Part shown: positions 37,420 through 48,771 of the stretch, piece by piece
Position numbering within the stretch: the first letter of the stretch is position 1
Layout of the letters: each line of letters starts with the position of its first letter
NCBI RefSeq assembly: GCF_016342275.1
Contig: NZ_JAEIOT010000015.1
Coordinates: 62,001 to 126,000, forward strand
Direction of reading: 5' to 3'
Length of the DNA stretch: 64,000 nt
From: Corynebacterium marambiense
Lineage (GTDB): Bacteria; Actinomycetota; Actinomycetes; Mycobacteriales; Mycobacteriaceae
The notes under the pieces: model-generated
Told to the model about the DNA's origin: nothing
Seen by the model: only the letters and a program-made list of their open reading frames with translations
The model's database searches: none
Translations under genes and position numbers: made by a program

Positions 37420-38583
37420 TCAGGCGCCCACCCGCTGGGACTGTGCCCACGCCGACGGGATGTACGCGCAGGTTGGATCCGACGCTAGATAGTCGTGCGT
37501 CAGCGCGTACGCCGTGGAGCGGGAACCGCCGCACACCCCGTGGAACTCACAGACGCTGCACTTTCCACGCCAGTTGTCCGGGTCACGGAGCGCGGTGAAT
37601 ACCGGCGAATGTGAGTAGATTTCGGAGAAGGGGATCTCGGTGACGTTCCCGCAGTGCACGGGAAGGAAGCCCGAGGGATAGACGTCGCCGATGTGGTCGA
37701 CGAAAGCGAACCCAGAGCCGGAGTTCACGGCCATCGGTGGCCGCGGACGGCGGGGATGCTCGGGATGGGCGCCGAGCAGCCGGGTTGTCTCCTCGGTGAG
37801 CATGCGGTAGAGCTCGCCGCCCGCGTAGGGGGAGTCGGCACGCTTACGCTGTAGCACCACCCGGCGATACTGCGGGGCCTCGGTCGTCTTGATCGCGATC
37901 CGGTCCGATACGTCGGCCAACCAGTTGAGTACGTCCTCCCGCTCATCCGGGTCGAGGCAGTTCAGTCGAGCACCTCGACCGGTCGGGACCAGGAAGAATG
38001 TGTACCACATTTTCGCTCCCATCCCGATGACGGTCTTCAGCAGGGCCGGTGCCTCGTGGATGTTTGAGCGCGTGAGCGTCGAGTTGATCTGGAGCCGGAA
38101 ACCGACGTCCAGGATCTCCGGGGCCATCGCGAGTGTCGCGTCGAACGTCCCCGGGAACCCACGGAAGGCGTCGTGGGTTTCGGCTGTCGCGCCGTCAAGC
38201 GACATCGACATCGCTTTGCCGCCGGCCGCGCGCAATTCCGCCAACCTGGTCCGGGTCAGCTTCGGGGTGACCGACGGTGACAGGGAGATCGACAGCCCAC
38301 GCTCGGTGCCGTACCGGACGAGGTCGACCAGGTCCTCGCGCTCGAAGGGATCTCCACCGGTGAGGACGACGAGCGGGTGTGGGCGGTCGTACGCCGCCAG
38401 CTGGTCGAGTAGCTCGAAGCCCTGTTCCGTGGTGAGCTGCCGGGGATCAGCCCTGGTCTGGGCGTCCGCCCGGCAGTGCCGGCATACGAGCTGACAAGCC
38501 CGGGTCACCTCCCAGATGACGATGAACGGCTTCGCACCGACATCGTGGCGGATCATTCGGACGCTGGGGTGAGAGTGTGACAC
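37420..38583 (-). CDS. Radical SAM/SPASM protein (TIGR04053-like)
   Basis: Iron-sulphur enzyme of 387 residues. The radical SAM cluster motif CQLVCRHC (Cys-x3-Cys-x2-Cys) is near residue 30, followed by the TGGDPFERED glycine-rich SAM motif. The C-terminal SPASM-like region has CSVCEFHGVCGG and a further DPTCAY Cys for an auxiliary cluster. It looks like the TIGR04053 group, related to haem-modifying AhbC/AhbD/NirJ and peptide-modifying enzymes. No precursor peptide or haem gene is next to it, so the substrate is unknown. It is convergent with the nitroreductase gene and divergent from rpiB. Confidence 0.87.
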   Translation of the reverse strand: MSHSHPSVRMIRHDVGAKPFIVIWEVTRACQLVCRHCRADAQTRADPRQLTTEQGFELLDQLAAYDRPHPLVVLTGGDPFEREDLVDLVRYGTERGLSISLSPSVTPKLTRTRLAELRAAGGKAMSMSLDGATAETHDAFRGFPGTFDATLAMAPEILDVGFRLQINSTLTRSNIHEAPALLKTVIGMGAKMWYTFFLVPTGRGARLNCLDPDEREDVLNWLADVSDRIAIKTTEAPQYRRVVLQRKRADSPYAGGELYRMLTEETTRLLGAHPEHPRRPRPPMAVNSGSGFAFVDHIGDVYPSGFLPVHCGNVTEIPFSEIYSHSPVFTALRDPDNWRGKCSVCEFHGVCGGSRSTAYALTHDYLASDPTCAYIPSAWAQSQRVGA

Positions 38584-38748
38584 GGTTCTGCGGGCTCCTT
38601 CCGGGCAGGTGTTCGCTTCCTATGACGCTAGCCCCGGTCGGAACGAAAAGCAGCATCCTGACGCGCGCTATGTGACATCTCACGTCCGCCGGTCCGACGT
38701 CGCACCGCGTGGTCCCTCTACGTCGTTCTCCCGGGCTACACTGGCCCC

Positions 38749-39222
38749 ATGCGCGTTTACCTTGGAGCGGACCATGCAGGGTTCGAAATGAAGAATGTCA
38801 TCGTTCAACATCTCACCGACGCCGGACACGAGGTGATCGACTGCGGCGCCCACACCTACGACGCCGAGGACGACTACCCCGCTTTCTGCATCGAGGCAGC
38901 CTCCCGTACGGTCAACGATCCGGGTTCACTCGGCATCGTCCTCGGGGGATCCGGCAACGGTGAGCAGATCGCCGCGAACAAGGTCAAGGGTGCCCGCTGC
39001 GCCCTGGCCTGGTCAGAAGAGACCGCCCGACTCGCCCGTGAGCACAACAACGCCCAGCTGATCGGGATCGGTGGTCGGATGCACTCGAAGGAGGAGGTCC
39101 TCGCGATCGTCGAGGCCTTCCTCGACCAGGAGTGGAGCGAGGCCGAGCGTCACCAGCGCCGCATCGACATTCTCGCCGACTACGAGAAGACTGGCATCGC
39201 TCCAGCGCTGCCCGAGGCCTGA
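38749..39222 (+). CDS. rpiB: Ribose-5-phosphate isomerase B
   Basis: Interconverts ribose 5-phosphate and ribulose 5-phosphate in the pentose phosphate pathway. The protein of 157 residues matches the actinobacterial RpiB size. Features: LGADHAGFEMK with active-site Asp/His, the phosphate loop GGSGNGEQIAANK, and ARLAREHNNAQLIGIGGR. It is closely followed by a GC-rich hairpin. Confidence 0.95.
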   Translation: MRVYLGADHAGFEMKNVIVQHLTDAGHEVIDCGAHTYDAEDDYPAFCIEAASRTVNDPGSLGIVLGGSGNGEQIAANKVKGARCALAWSEETARLAREHNNAQLIGIGGRMHSKEEVLAIVEAFLDQEWSEAERHQRRIDILADYEKTGIAPALPEA

Positions 39223-39254
39223 TCCGCCTGATCAGCTCCCCCACAGAAGTGGAG

Positions 39255-39285
39255 CGGTCCCCGACCTTCCGCCGGTCGGGGACCG
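39255..39285 (+). terminator. Hairpin after rpiB
   Basis: CGGTCCCCGACC and GGTCGGGGACCG form a perfect 12-bp stem with a 7-base loop between convergent rpiB and the DUF1542-like gene. No T-tract follows. Confidence 0.7.
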
Positions 39286-39318
39286 CGTCCTCGCCATTCT
39301 TGGCCGTATCTCTATGTG

Positions 39319-40110
39319 TCAGAAATCGAAGCCGCCGAAGTCCATCCCGCCGCCGTCGCCACCGAAGAAGCCTCCGCCATCCCCGCCTGCACCCGGATCT
39401 GCGTCGCCGAGACCCTGACCGGTGTCACCGGCGGATCCGTCGACTCCATCTGCCCCGGTATCACCGTAGCCCTGCTCGAATTCTTGGGGTCCGTAGTGGA
39501 TCCCGGACATGCCACCGAAGAGCATGGAGAACATCATCACGGAGCCGGCGGTCCACATCCCAGTGCGTAGCGCGCCGGCCCACCACGGCTCGGAGTACCA
39601 GCCGGCGGGGACGGGACGACCGGCGACCATTCCGCCCGGATAGTAGTTCGGGGTCTCTGGTGACGCCGTGGGAGACGCCGTGATCTGCTTGCCCTCGTGG
39701 TCGATGGTGCGCTGCTCGGTCACCGAGCCTGCGCGGCGCTGTCCCTCGAGGAGGGGAAGCTCTGGACCGGCGGGCATCCCCATGATCTCCCGGGCCGCAT
39801 TCACGTAGTGGAGCCCCTCGAGCGCGGACTCGCGGGCGAGCTCAGCCTGCCGGATCGTCTGTGCGGTGCTGATCTGGCCAGATGCGGCGTTGTACCGCTC
39901 GGAGGCGTCAGCCAGCGCCTGTGTCGATGCGGTGTCACTGCCGCTCAAGCTGAGGACCTGGGATCCGAGTCGTTCGATCCACCGGCGGGCGTCCGCCACC
40001 GCGTCATCCAGCTCGGAAGCGGTCGAGCGGCGGTGTCCGCCGGAACCGTACCTAGATAACAGGAACACAGCGATGACGATGACGATGGCGATCAGTAGCA
40101 GGGCGTTCAT
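39319..40110 (-). CDS. Membrane-anchored DUF1542-like protein
   Basis: Protein of about 263 residues. The N-terminus is a single hydrophobic anchor (ALLLIAIVIVIAVFLLS). A helical region of about 100 residues follows (ELDDAVADARRWIERLG to YVNAAREIMG), then a short linker with PNYYPGGMVAGRPVPAGWYS, a second hydrophobic segment (GSVMMFSMLFGGM), and a Gly/Asp/Phe-rich tail ending GGMDFGGFDF. The family is common in corynebacteria but has no known function. The start may be this ATG or a TTG 4 codons upstream. Confidence 0.8.
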   Translation of the reverse strand: MNALLLIAIVIVIAVFLLSRYGSGGHRRSTASELDDAVADARRWIERLGSQVLSLSGSDTASTQALADASERYNAASGQISTAQTIRQAELARESALEGLHYVNAAREIMGMPAGPELPLLEGQRRAGSVTEQRTIDHEGKQITASPTASPETPNYYPGGMVAGRPVPAGWYSEPWWAGALRTGMWTAGSVMMFSMLFGGMSGIHYGPQEFEQGYGDTGADGVDGSAGDTGQGLGDADPGAGGDGGGFFGGDGGGMDFGGFDF

Positions 40111-40276
40111 GTTCGTCGGCAACTTTCGTCTGCGGGAGGAAAATGGTGGAGTCAGAGTGCGTCGGGTCAGGTCGGAATCTGGCTCTGTAGAGATAACGCC
40201 TGGCCGGTGGCGGAGGTTCCCGGGACAAACCGAGACGGAGCTGCGTGACGCTGTCTAGGTGGTTCAGACAGGAAAA

Positions 40277-40307
40277 CCCCGTAGGCCACGGCGTGTGAAC
40301 TACGGGG
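40277..40307 (-). terminator. Terminator of the HTH gene
   Basis: On the minus strand CCCCGTAG pairs with CTACGGGG and is followed by TTTTCC, just downstream of the gene at 40360-40611. Confidence 0.75.
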
Positions 40308-40359
40308 GACGGGGACCGGTTCCGGCGTATGCGAGATCGGTCGGAACCGGTGCGGGTGG

Positions 40360-40611
40360 TTAAGCTTCGGAGTTCTCGGGCGACTTGGCCGACTTGCGAC
40401 CGTTCTTACGTTCCTCGACCCACTCGTGAATGGTCTGGGAGTCCCAGAGGGTTAACCCGTGCATCTTGGCGACGGGTTTCGGGGCGCGGCCGCGCCCCGC
40501 GTAGCTGGTGAAAGTTCCGCGCGCGGTGCCGGAGAACTTGGCGCACTCGATGGCCGTCCAGAGTTCTCTGCCGGAGTCGGAGTCAATAATCTTAGGTTGC
40601 ATGACGGCCAC
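40360..40611 (-). CDS. Small helix-turn-helix protein (AlpA/excisionase-like)
   Basis: Protein of 83 residues with a MerR/excisionase-type fold: LWTAIECAKFSG (first helices), GTFTSYAGRGRAPKP (recognition helix and wing) and LTLWDSQTIHEWVEER, then a basic tail. Such proteins bind DNA as small regulators or as excision factors of mobile elements. No integrase lies nearby, so a regulator is more likely, or it is a remnant. It stands alone. Confidence 0.75.
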   Translation of the reverse strand: MAVMQPKIIDSDSGRELWTAIECAKFSGTARGTFTSYAGRGRAPKPVAKMHGLTLWDSQTIHEWVEERKNGRKSAKSPENSEA

Positions 40612-41288
40612 GATACGGCAGGTAACTAACGGAGTCCTGAGAAAAAAGAGGCCTCGGGAATGTTCGTCGTCGTAGCTGTTTTAGCGGGGAAAACCCGTCA
40701 GTGAAACCAAAATTTCATACACGTCAAAACGTGGGTGCCGGGTTTCGTCGGAGGCACGCTGTCCCATCAGTGCAGATGGCGGGTTGGGCACACCTCCGAA
40801 ACCGTTTCCAAATGCAAATCTATAGAAATGGAAGGTTAGGCTATCCCGATATGTCGGAAATGTGCTGCTAATAAAAGTGTAAGATCAAGAGCTCTTTTTC
40901 TTTGTATCTTTTTCTGTGTGGGGTGAAAATTAGGGCTTCAAACATGCGGGCAAAGGTTTTTGTGGGTCGGATTGAGCGTTGTCGGCTGTCCCGCCCCCCC
41001 TGGGGGTGTGGGGTCTGCATCCTTCACTCGCGCCCTCAGAGGGTGTTCGCGGTGGACTTGCCATCTCCCACGTGTCCCAGCCGCTGTCAGGGATCTCCGG
41101 CTTCCACGGAGTCTAATGTCTAATGGCGTGGAGTCTGTCCGAATCTGTCCGCAGCTGTTCTGTCTGAATCTGTTCGGCGGGAGGTCATCGGGTCACTACC
41201 GGGGCATTTTTCATCCACGGGTACTTGGGTTAGACTATGTCTCACTGCGGCTCGGACACTGGCTTAGAGGTGTTCGGAAAGCAGCGCT
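40612..41288. other. Intergenic region before tRNA-Gly
   Basis: No gene is supported over 677 bp. An AT-rich patch at about 40800-40910 contrasts with the genome. A TAGACT box near 41231 could be the -10 of tRNA-Gly. Short frames on both strands lack family signatures. Confidence 0.5.
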
Positions 41289-41363
41289 GGGAACGTCGTA
41301 TAGTGGCTAATACCTCAGCCTTCCAAGCTGAAGACGCGGGTTCGATTCCCGTCGTTCCCTCCA
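41289..41363 (+). tRNA. tRNA-Gly (anticodon UCC)
   Basis: Acceptor GGGAACG pairs with CGTTCCC. The anticodon loop has TCC in CTTCCAA between CAGC stems, the T-loop is GTTCGATTC, and CCA is encoded at 41361-41363. Confidence 0.97.
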
Positions 41364-41370
41364 CACATAA

Positions 41371-41412
41371 GACGGTCCCACCGGCGAAGAAGTCGGTGGG
41401 ACCGTCTTTTTT
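41371..41412 (+). terminator. Terminator of tRNA-Gly
   Basis: GACGGTCCCACCG and CGGTGGGACCGTC form a perfect stem followed by TTTTTTCTT, a classical intrinsic terminator. Confidence 0.92.
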
Positions 41413-41836
41413 CTTCTACAGGTAGAGCCCGGATGCGCCGCCGGGTGTCCGGAGATTCACCCCGGGGGACGGTGTCTGCTGAATTCCGGGCCCGGGGAGG
41501 GGCTCTGAATCCTGGCCCAGAGAGTGGCTGCCTGTGTGCCCCCCATGGCGTCCCAGGCGCTGGTGGATCCCAGGATGTTTCGTGTCGCTGGTCACCGCGC
41601 CGCAGGGTGCTGCCAACCGGCGCAGTGCCGGGAATATCGGGGTGATGGTCCACGGGACGTTCGCGGGTCCGCGATGTACTCGACTAGTCGGGGGAACGCT
41701 CCCAACGAGGATCGCTTTTGTGGGCTTGAGGAGGGGAAAAGGTCTGAGTTATGGGGGCCTGTTGAACCCGGTTGCGGGGTAGTCGGTAGACTGCACTGGC
41801 AACGGCCCGATCTGGGTCGTGTCGCTTCATTGACTA
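41413..41836. other. Intergenic region between tRNA-Gly and tRNA-Pro
   Basis: No gene is supported in 424 bp. Frames on both strands look like by-products of high GC. A TAGACT box near 41786, with TTGAAC upstream, could be the tRNA-Pro promoter although the spacing (about 19 bp) is long. Confidence 0.5.
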
Positions 41837-41910
41837 CGGGGTATGGCGCAGTTTGGTAGCGCACCTGCTTTGGGAGCAGGGGGTCGCAGGTTCAAATCCT
41901 GTTGCCCCGA
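41837..41910 (+). tRNA. tRNA-Pro (anticodon UGG)
   Basis: Acceptor CGGGGTA pairs with TGCCCCG (one G-U). The anticodon TGG lies in TTTGGGA between CTGC and GCAG stems, and the T-loop is GTTCAAATC. CCA is not encoded. It lies 104 bp before tig. Confidence 0.96.
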
Positions 41911-42014
41911 CAGGGATCTTCCCCTTGAGACTTCCGGCATCGTAGCCGGAGGTCCGTAGTGGCGAAGGACCCGTTAGACGAATCAAAACAAACATTATTC
42001 CAGGAGAGTGACTC

Positions 42015-43379
42015 GTGAAGAGTTCCGTCGAGCAGCTGAATGACACCCGCGTCAAGATCACCGTCGAGGTTCCCTTCGAGGACCTCAAGCCGGAGTTTGA
42101 CCAGGCATACAAGGCACTGGCGCAGCAGGTGTCCATTCCGGGCTTCCGAAAGGGCAAGGCCCCGCGTCAGCTGATCGAGGCCCGTATTGGGCGCGGCCCC
42201 GTGCTCGAGCAGGTCGTCAACGAGATGCTGCCGAGCCGTTACGGTGCTGCCGTCGAGGAAAACGACCTCAAGGTTCTCGGTCAGCCGGTCGTCGACGTCA
42301 CCCGTATCGAGGATGGGGAACTCGTCGAGTTCACCGCCGAGGTCGATGTCCGTCCCGAGATCACCCTCCCGGACTTCTCCGACATCTCGGTCGAGGTCGC
42401 TCCGCTGACCACGGATGACGAGGCCGTCGACGCCGAGCTGCAGAAGCTGCGCGAGCGCTTCGGTTCCCTGAAGAGCGTTGAGCGTGCGGTCGCCGAGAAC
42501 GACTTCGTTACCGTCGATCTTTCCGCCACCGTTGATGGCGAGGCTATCGAGGAAGCCACCACCGAGGGCCTGAGTCACCAGGTGGGATCCGGTGAGCTCA
42601 TCGAGGGGCTCGACGAGACCCTCGTCGGTATGGAGGTTGGTGAATCCCGCGAGTTCACCACCACGCTTCTCGCCGGTGAGCATGAGGGCAAGGAAGCCCT
42701 CGTCACTGTCACCGTGGGCTCCGTCAAGGAGCGCGAGCTCCCCGAGGTCGACGACGAGTTTGCCCAGCTCGCCTCTGAGTTCGACACCGTCGAGGAACTC
42801 CGCGAGTCCCTCGTCCAGAGCATCGAGGAGAGCGGCAAGGCGCAGCAGGCCGCCGAGATCCGCGACGAGGTGCTCAAGGCTGCTCTGGAGAAAGCCGAGT
42901 TCCCTCTGCCGGAGTCCATCGTCGACGAGCAGGTAAACAACCAGGTCCAGCAGCTCGTCAGCCAGTTCGGTGGCGATGAGAAGAAGCTCAATGAGCGGCT
43001 GAAGCTCGAGGGCAGCTCACGCGAGGAATTCGACAAGGATGCCCGCGAACAGGCCGAGAATGCCGTCCGCACCCAGCTCTTCCTCGATGTGCTGGCCGAC
43101 AAGATCCAGCCGGAGGTCAGCCAGGAGGAGATGACCGAGCACATCATCTTCACCGCGCAGCGCTACGGGATGGACCCGAACCAGTTCATCCAGCAGCTGC
43201 AGCAGGCCGGTCAGATCGGGAACCTCTTCAGCGACGTCCGCCGCGGGAAGGCGCTCGCCGCCGCGATCTGCGAGGTTTCGGTCACCGATTCCGAGGGCAA
43301 CAAGGTCGACCCCTCCGTGTACTTCGGTGAGGAAGAGGTCGAGGAGTCCACGGATTCCGACGATACGTCCGCCGAGTAG
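42015..43379 (+). CDS. tig: Trigger factor, ribosome-associated chaperone and prolyl isomerase
   Basis: Binds ribosomal protein uL23 and shields nascent chains. The protein of 454 residues has the ribosome-binding signature GFRKGKAPR in the N-terminal domain (about 1-115), an FKBP-like isomerase domain (about 160-245), and a helical C-terminal chaperone domain. The tail is acidic ([16 protein letters not shown]). It starts at GTG 42015 after GGAGAG. It is followed by a terminator and then clpP1P2, the conserved order. Confidence 0.96.
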   Translation: MKSSVEQLNDTRVKITVEVPFEDLKPEFDQAYKALAQQVSIPGFRKGKAPRQLIEARIGRGPVLEQVVNEMLPSRYGAAVEENDLKVLGQPVVDVTRIEDGELVEFTAEVDVRPEITLPDFSDISVEVAPLTTDDEAVDAELQKLRERFGSLKSVERAVAENDFVTVDLSATVDGEAIEEATTEGLSHQVGSGELIEGLDETLVGMEVGESREFTTTLLAGEHEGKEALVTVTVGSVKERELPEVDDEFAQLASEFDTVEELRESLVQSIEESGKAQQAAEIRDEVLKAALEKAEFPLPESIVDEQVNNQVQQLVSQFGGDEKKLNERLKLEGSSREEFDKDAREQAENAVRTQLFLDVLADKIQPEVSQEEMTEHIIFTAQRYGMDPNQFIQQLQQAGQIGNLFSDVRRGKALAAAICEVSVTDSEGNKVDPSVYFGEEEVEESTDSDDTSAE

Positions 43380-43410
43380 CACTGTTCCGGCGGCAGGCTG
43401 CCGGTGAAGG

Positions 43411-43442
43411 AGCCCGACCACATCCGGTGGCCGGGCTTTTTC
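43411..43442 (+). terminator. Terminator after tig
   Basis: AGCCCGACCAC and GTGGCCGGGCT pair at 10 of 11 positions around ATCCG, followed by TTTTTCC. Confidence 0.85.
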
Positions 43443-43473
43443 CAACCGAGGGCATTCACGCTATCCCGCCGCG

Positions 43474-43491
43474 GGAAAGCTGACAGCGAAC
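43474..43491 (+). promoter_or_regulatory. Candidate ClgR operator upstream of clpP1
   Basis: GGAAAGCTGACAGCGAAC fits the corynebacterial ClgR consensus WNNWCGCYNANRGCGWWS, as remembered, at 16 of 18 positions. It lies 152 bp before clpP1, a gene pair that ClgR activates in C. glutamicum. Confidence 0.45.
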
Positions 43492-43642
43492 AGAGCAGCC
43501 CACCCTCCCAGGCGGCGGTACCCTTGCGATTACGGAAACAACCGATAACGTCCCCACACAGTATGTCCACCCCGGACCGTTGCGCCGCTGAACTTACCGC
43601 GACGCCACCTCCGGGGCGGCGAGAAGGTAGGTTTTGGAACCC

Positions 43643-44242
43643 ATGACTGACACCACCCGGATGGCGGCCCCCACCAGCGGGCTCAACCTGAGCGACTCGG
43701 TCTACGAGCGTCTGCTCCGTGAGCGCATCATCTTCCTGGGGAGCCAGGTGGATGACGAGATCGCCAACAAGCTCTGTGCCCAGATCCTCCTCCTGAGCGC
43801 AGAGGACCCGACGCGCGACATCTCGCTCTACATCAACTCCCCGGGCGGGTCCGTCACCGCGGGCATGGCCATCTACGACACGATGAAGTACGCACCGTGT
43901 GACATCGCCACCTACGGTATGGGGCTCGCGGCGTCGATGGGGCAGTTCCTGCTCTCCGCGGGAACGAAGGGGAAGCGCTACGCCCTCCCGCACGCACGGA
44001 TCATGATGCACCAGCCCTCCGCAGGCGTCGGGGGCACCGCCGCCGACATCGCGATCCAGGCCGAACAGTTCGCGTACACGAAGCGCGAGATGGCTGAACT
44101 CATCGCCGAGCACACGGGACAGACCGTCGAGCAGATCACCGAGGATTCGGATCGTGACCGCTGGTTCACCGCGGAGCAGGCGAAGGAATACGGCTTCGTC
44201 GACCATGTCATCACCGCCGCCAACGGTTCCATCGCCAACTAG
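43643..44242 (+). CDS. clpP1: ATP-dependent Clp protease proteolytic subunit 1
   Basis: Serine protease subunit of the ClpP1P2 barrel. The protein has 199 residues from ATG 43643. It has [12 protein letters not shown], the catalytic Ser in [11 protein letters not shown], the catalytic His in MMHQPSAG and the Asp within the later helix. A TTG 3 codons upstream is the alternative start. It precedes clpP2 with a 37-bp gap; the pair must co-assemble for activity in actinobacteria. Confidence 0.95.
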   Translation: MTDTTRMAAPTSGLNLSDSVYERLLRERIIFLGSQVDDEIANKLCAQILLLSAEDPTRDISLYINSPGGSVTAGMAIYDTMKYAPCDIATYGMGLAASMGQFLLSAGTKGKRYALPHARIMMHQPSAGVGGTAADIAIQAEQFAYTKREMAELIAEHTGQTVEQITEDSDRDRWFTAEQAKEYGFVDHVITAANGSIAN

Positions 44243-44279
44243 TCCGGCACCACCGGGACATCCAGGAGACAACAGAGTT

Positions 44280-44912
44280 ATGAGCAACGGAATGCAGATG
44301 CCCTCCGCCCGCTATGTGCTGCCCAGCTTCGTGGAGCACTCGGCCTACGGCGCGAAAGAATCCAATCCCTACAACAAGCTGTTCGAGGAACGCATCATCT
44401 TCCTCGGTACCCAGGTGGACGACGCCTCGGCGAACGACATCATGGCGCAGCTTCTCGTCCTCGAAGGGCAGGACCCCGACCGGGACATCACGATGTACAT
44501 CAACTCCCCGGGTGGTTCGTTCACCTCACTGATGGCCATCTACGACACCATGCAGTACGTCCGACCGGATGTACAGACGGTCTGCCTCGGACAAGCGGCC
44601 TCCGCGGCGGCAGTTCTGCTCGCGGCCGGTTCACCCGGCAAGCGCGCGGCGCTGCCGAACGCCCGTGTCCTGATCCACCAGCCCGCGACCGGTGGTGTCC
44701 AGGGCCAGGTTTCCGATCTGGAGATCCAGGCCCGCGAGATCGAACGGATGCGCACCCTGATGGAGACTACCCTCGCCGAGCACACCGGCCGGTCGGCGGA
44801 ACAGATCCGCATCGACACGGACCGCGACAAGATCCTGACCGCCCCCGAGGCCGTCGAGTACGGCCTGATTGACCAGGTCTTCGACTATCGGAAGTTGTCG
44901 AGGCAGCTCTAG
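44280..44912 (+). CDS. clpP2: ATP-dependent Clp protease proteolytic subunit 2
   Basis: Second subunit of the ClpP1P2 protease, 210 residues from ATG 44280. [12 protein letters not shown], catalytic Ser in [11 protein letters not shown] and His in LIHQPATGG are present. The N-terminal extension [16 protein letters not shown] is typical of ClpP2. AGGAGACAACAGAG precedes the start. It is followed by clpX 142 bp downstream. Confidence 0.95.
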   Translation: MSNGMQMPSARYVLPSFVEHSAYGAKESNPYNKLFEERIIFLGTQVDDASANDIMAQLLVLEGQDPDRDITMYINSPGGSFTSLMAIYDTMQYVRPDVQTVCLGQAASAAAVLLAAGSPGKRAALPNARVLIHQPATGGVQGQVSDLEIQAREIERMRTLMETTLAEHTGRSAEQIRIDTDRDKILTAPEAVEYGLIDQVFDYRKLSRQL

Positions 44913-45054
44913 GACCGCACATTTTCGTGACGGTGCCCGGCCGCGCCTCTGACCACAAGGCGGGGACCGGGTACTAGAGTGGGGCGGACGGATTGAATGT
45001 GCGCGGACGCCCCGCGCACCCCGGCTCAAGAATGCGAGTGACTACCCGAAGACC

Positions 45055-46329
<1,275 letters not shown>

Positions 46330-46344
46330 GCTGACCTGGACGGA

Positions 46345-46399
46345 CGGAGAGAGGGACCGGGACTTTTACCCATCGGGTAGGTCCCGGCCCCTCTCTCCG
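46345..46399. terminator. Bidirectional hairpin between clpX and tetR
   Basis: CGGAGAGAGGGACCGGGAC pairs with GTCCCGGCCCCTCTCTCCG (one mismatch), with TTTTACCC in the loop. Confidence 0.82.
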
Positions 46400-46408
46400 C
46401 GTGCGTGT

Positions 46409-47146
46409 CTAGACGGTATCGGTCTCGCCGTAGATGCTGGCGGTCCCGGAATCGTGTTCGTCGGAGAACTCCCGGGCGCCGACGGCCAGGTAACTCATCG
46501 TCCCCGCCCCGGACATGTTCGAGGTGAGGAAAGACAGTACGGTATCGACGGCGAGACGCTCGAGCCCCGCAGTATTCGTGCCATCGGCGAGATCGACGTC
46601 GTAAAGGTTGAGGTAGGTATCTCGGTTCGAGGTGCGGAACGCGCACAGGGAAGAGATGATCGTGTAGATGTCGAGGGCCGAGATGCCGGGGCGGAAGGCC
46701 CCCGCATCCTGGCCGAGCATGAGCAGTCGGTCCAGCGCGAGCAGCACCGCTGACTGGTCGGCGAGGGGTGAGGTCGCGGTCACGTCGGCGTGGCCGAACA
46801 GGTTCTCCAGCAGAATCAGGCGGGCGGCGGACGGCTCCGCGAACATCCTCCGGCAGATGACCTCGACGACTTTGCGGATGCCGTCCACGGGGACGGTCGA
46901 CGGCATCTCCATCTCGCTCGCATCGGGCCGGATGAGGGTGACCGCCCGGAGGAGTGCTTGCACGTAAAGGTTGCGCTTGTCCCCAAAATGGTAGTGGATC
47001 ATCCGCTTGGACATTCCCGATTCCTGTGCGATCGCCTCCAACCGCGTGTCCTCGAATCCGTTCCGGGCGAAGCTCTCCATCGCGACGGCGACGACCTGTT
47101 CCGCAGTCGTGCCGGAGGTTTCGGTGTCAGCGGGGGGACGGTTCAT
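46409..47146 (-). CDS. TetR/AcrR family transcriptional regulator
   Basis: Regulator of 245 residues from ATG 47146, preferred because MNRPP leads straight into the DNA-binding domain; the frame is open 37 more codons upstream. The helix-turn-helix includes AMESFARNGFEDTRLEAIAQ and SGMSKRMIHYHFGDKRNLYV. The C-terminal half has ICRRMFAEPSAARLILLENLFG, seen in TetR_C_11/YcdC-like regulators. Ligand and targets are unknown. It is divergent from mdh across 549 bp. Confidence 0.9.
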   Translation of the reverse strand: MNRPPADTETSGTTAEQVVAVAMESFARNGFEDTRLEAIAQESGMSKRMIHYHFGDKRNLYVQALLRAVTLIRPDASEMEMPSTVPVDGIRKVVEVICRRMFAEPSAARLILLENLFGHADVTATSPLADQSAVLLALDRLLMLGQDAGAFRPGISALDIYTIISSLCAFRTSNRDTYLNLYDVDLADGTNTAGLERLAVDTVLSFLTSNMSGAGTMSYLAVGAREFSDEHDSGTASIYGETDTV

Positions 47147-48670
<1,524 letters not shown>

Positions 48671-48694
48671 TCTCCCGATCCGCCGGTTTTACCG

Positions 48695-48732
48695 ACGCCC
48701 CGTGGACCCGGTTCGCCGGGTCTGCGGGGCGT
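48695..48732 (+). terminator. Hairpin after mdh
   Basis: ACGCCCCG-TG-GACCCGG pairs with CCGGGTC-TG-CGGGGCGT around a TTCG tetraloop. The stem is very stable but lacks a clear T-tract. Confidence 0.65.
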
Positions 48733-48771
48733 TCGGCCTACTTCGGTGCGTCGTCACAGGCACCATCTAAG

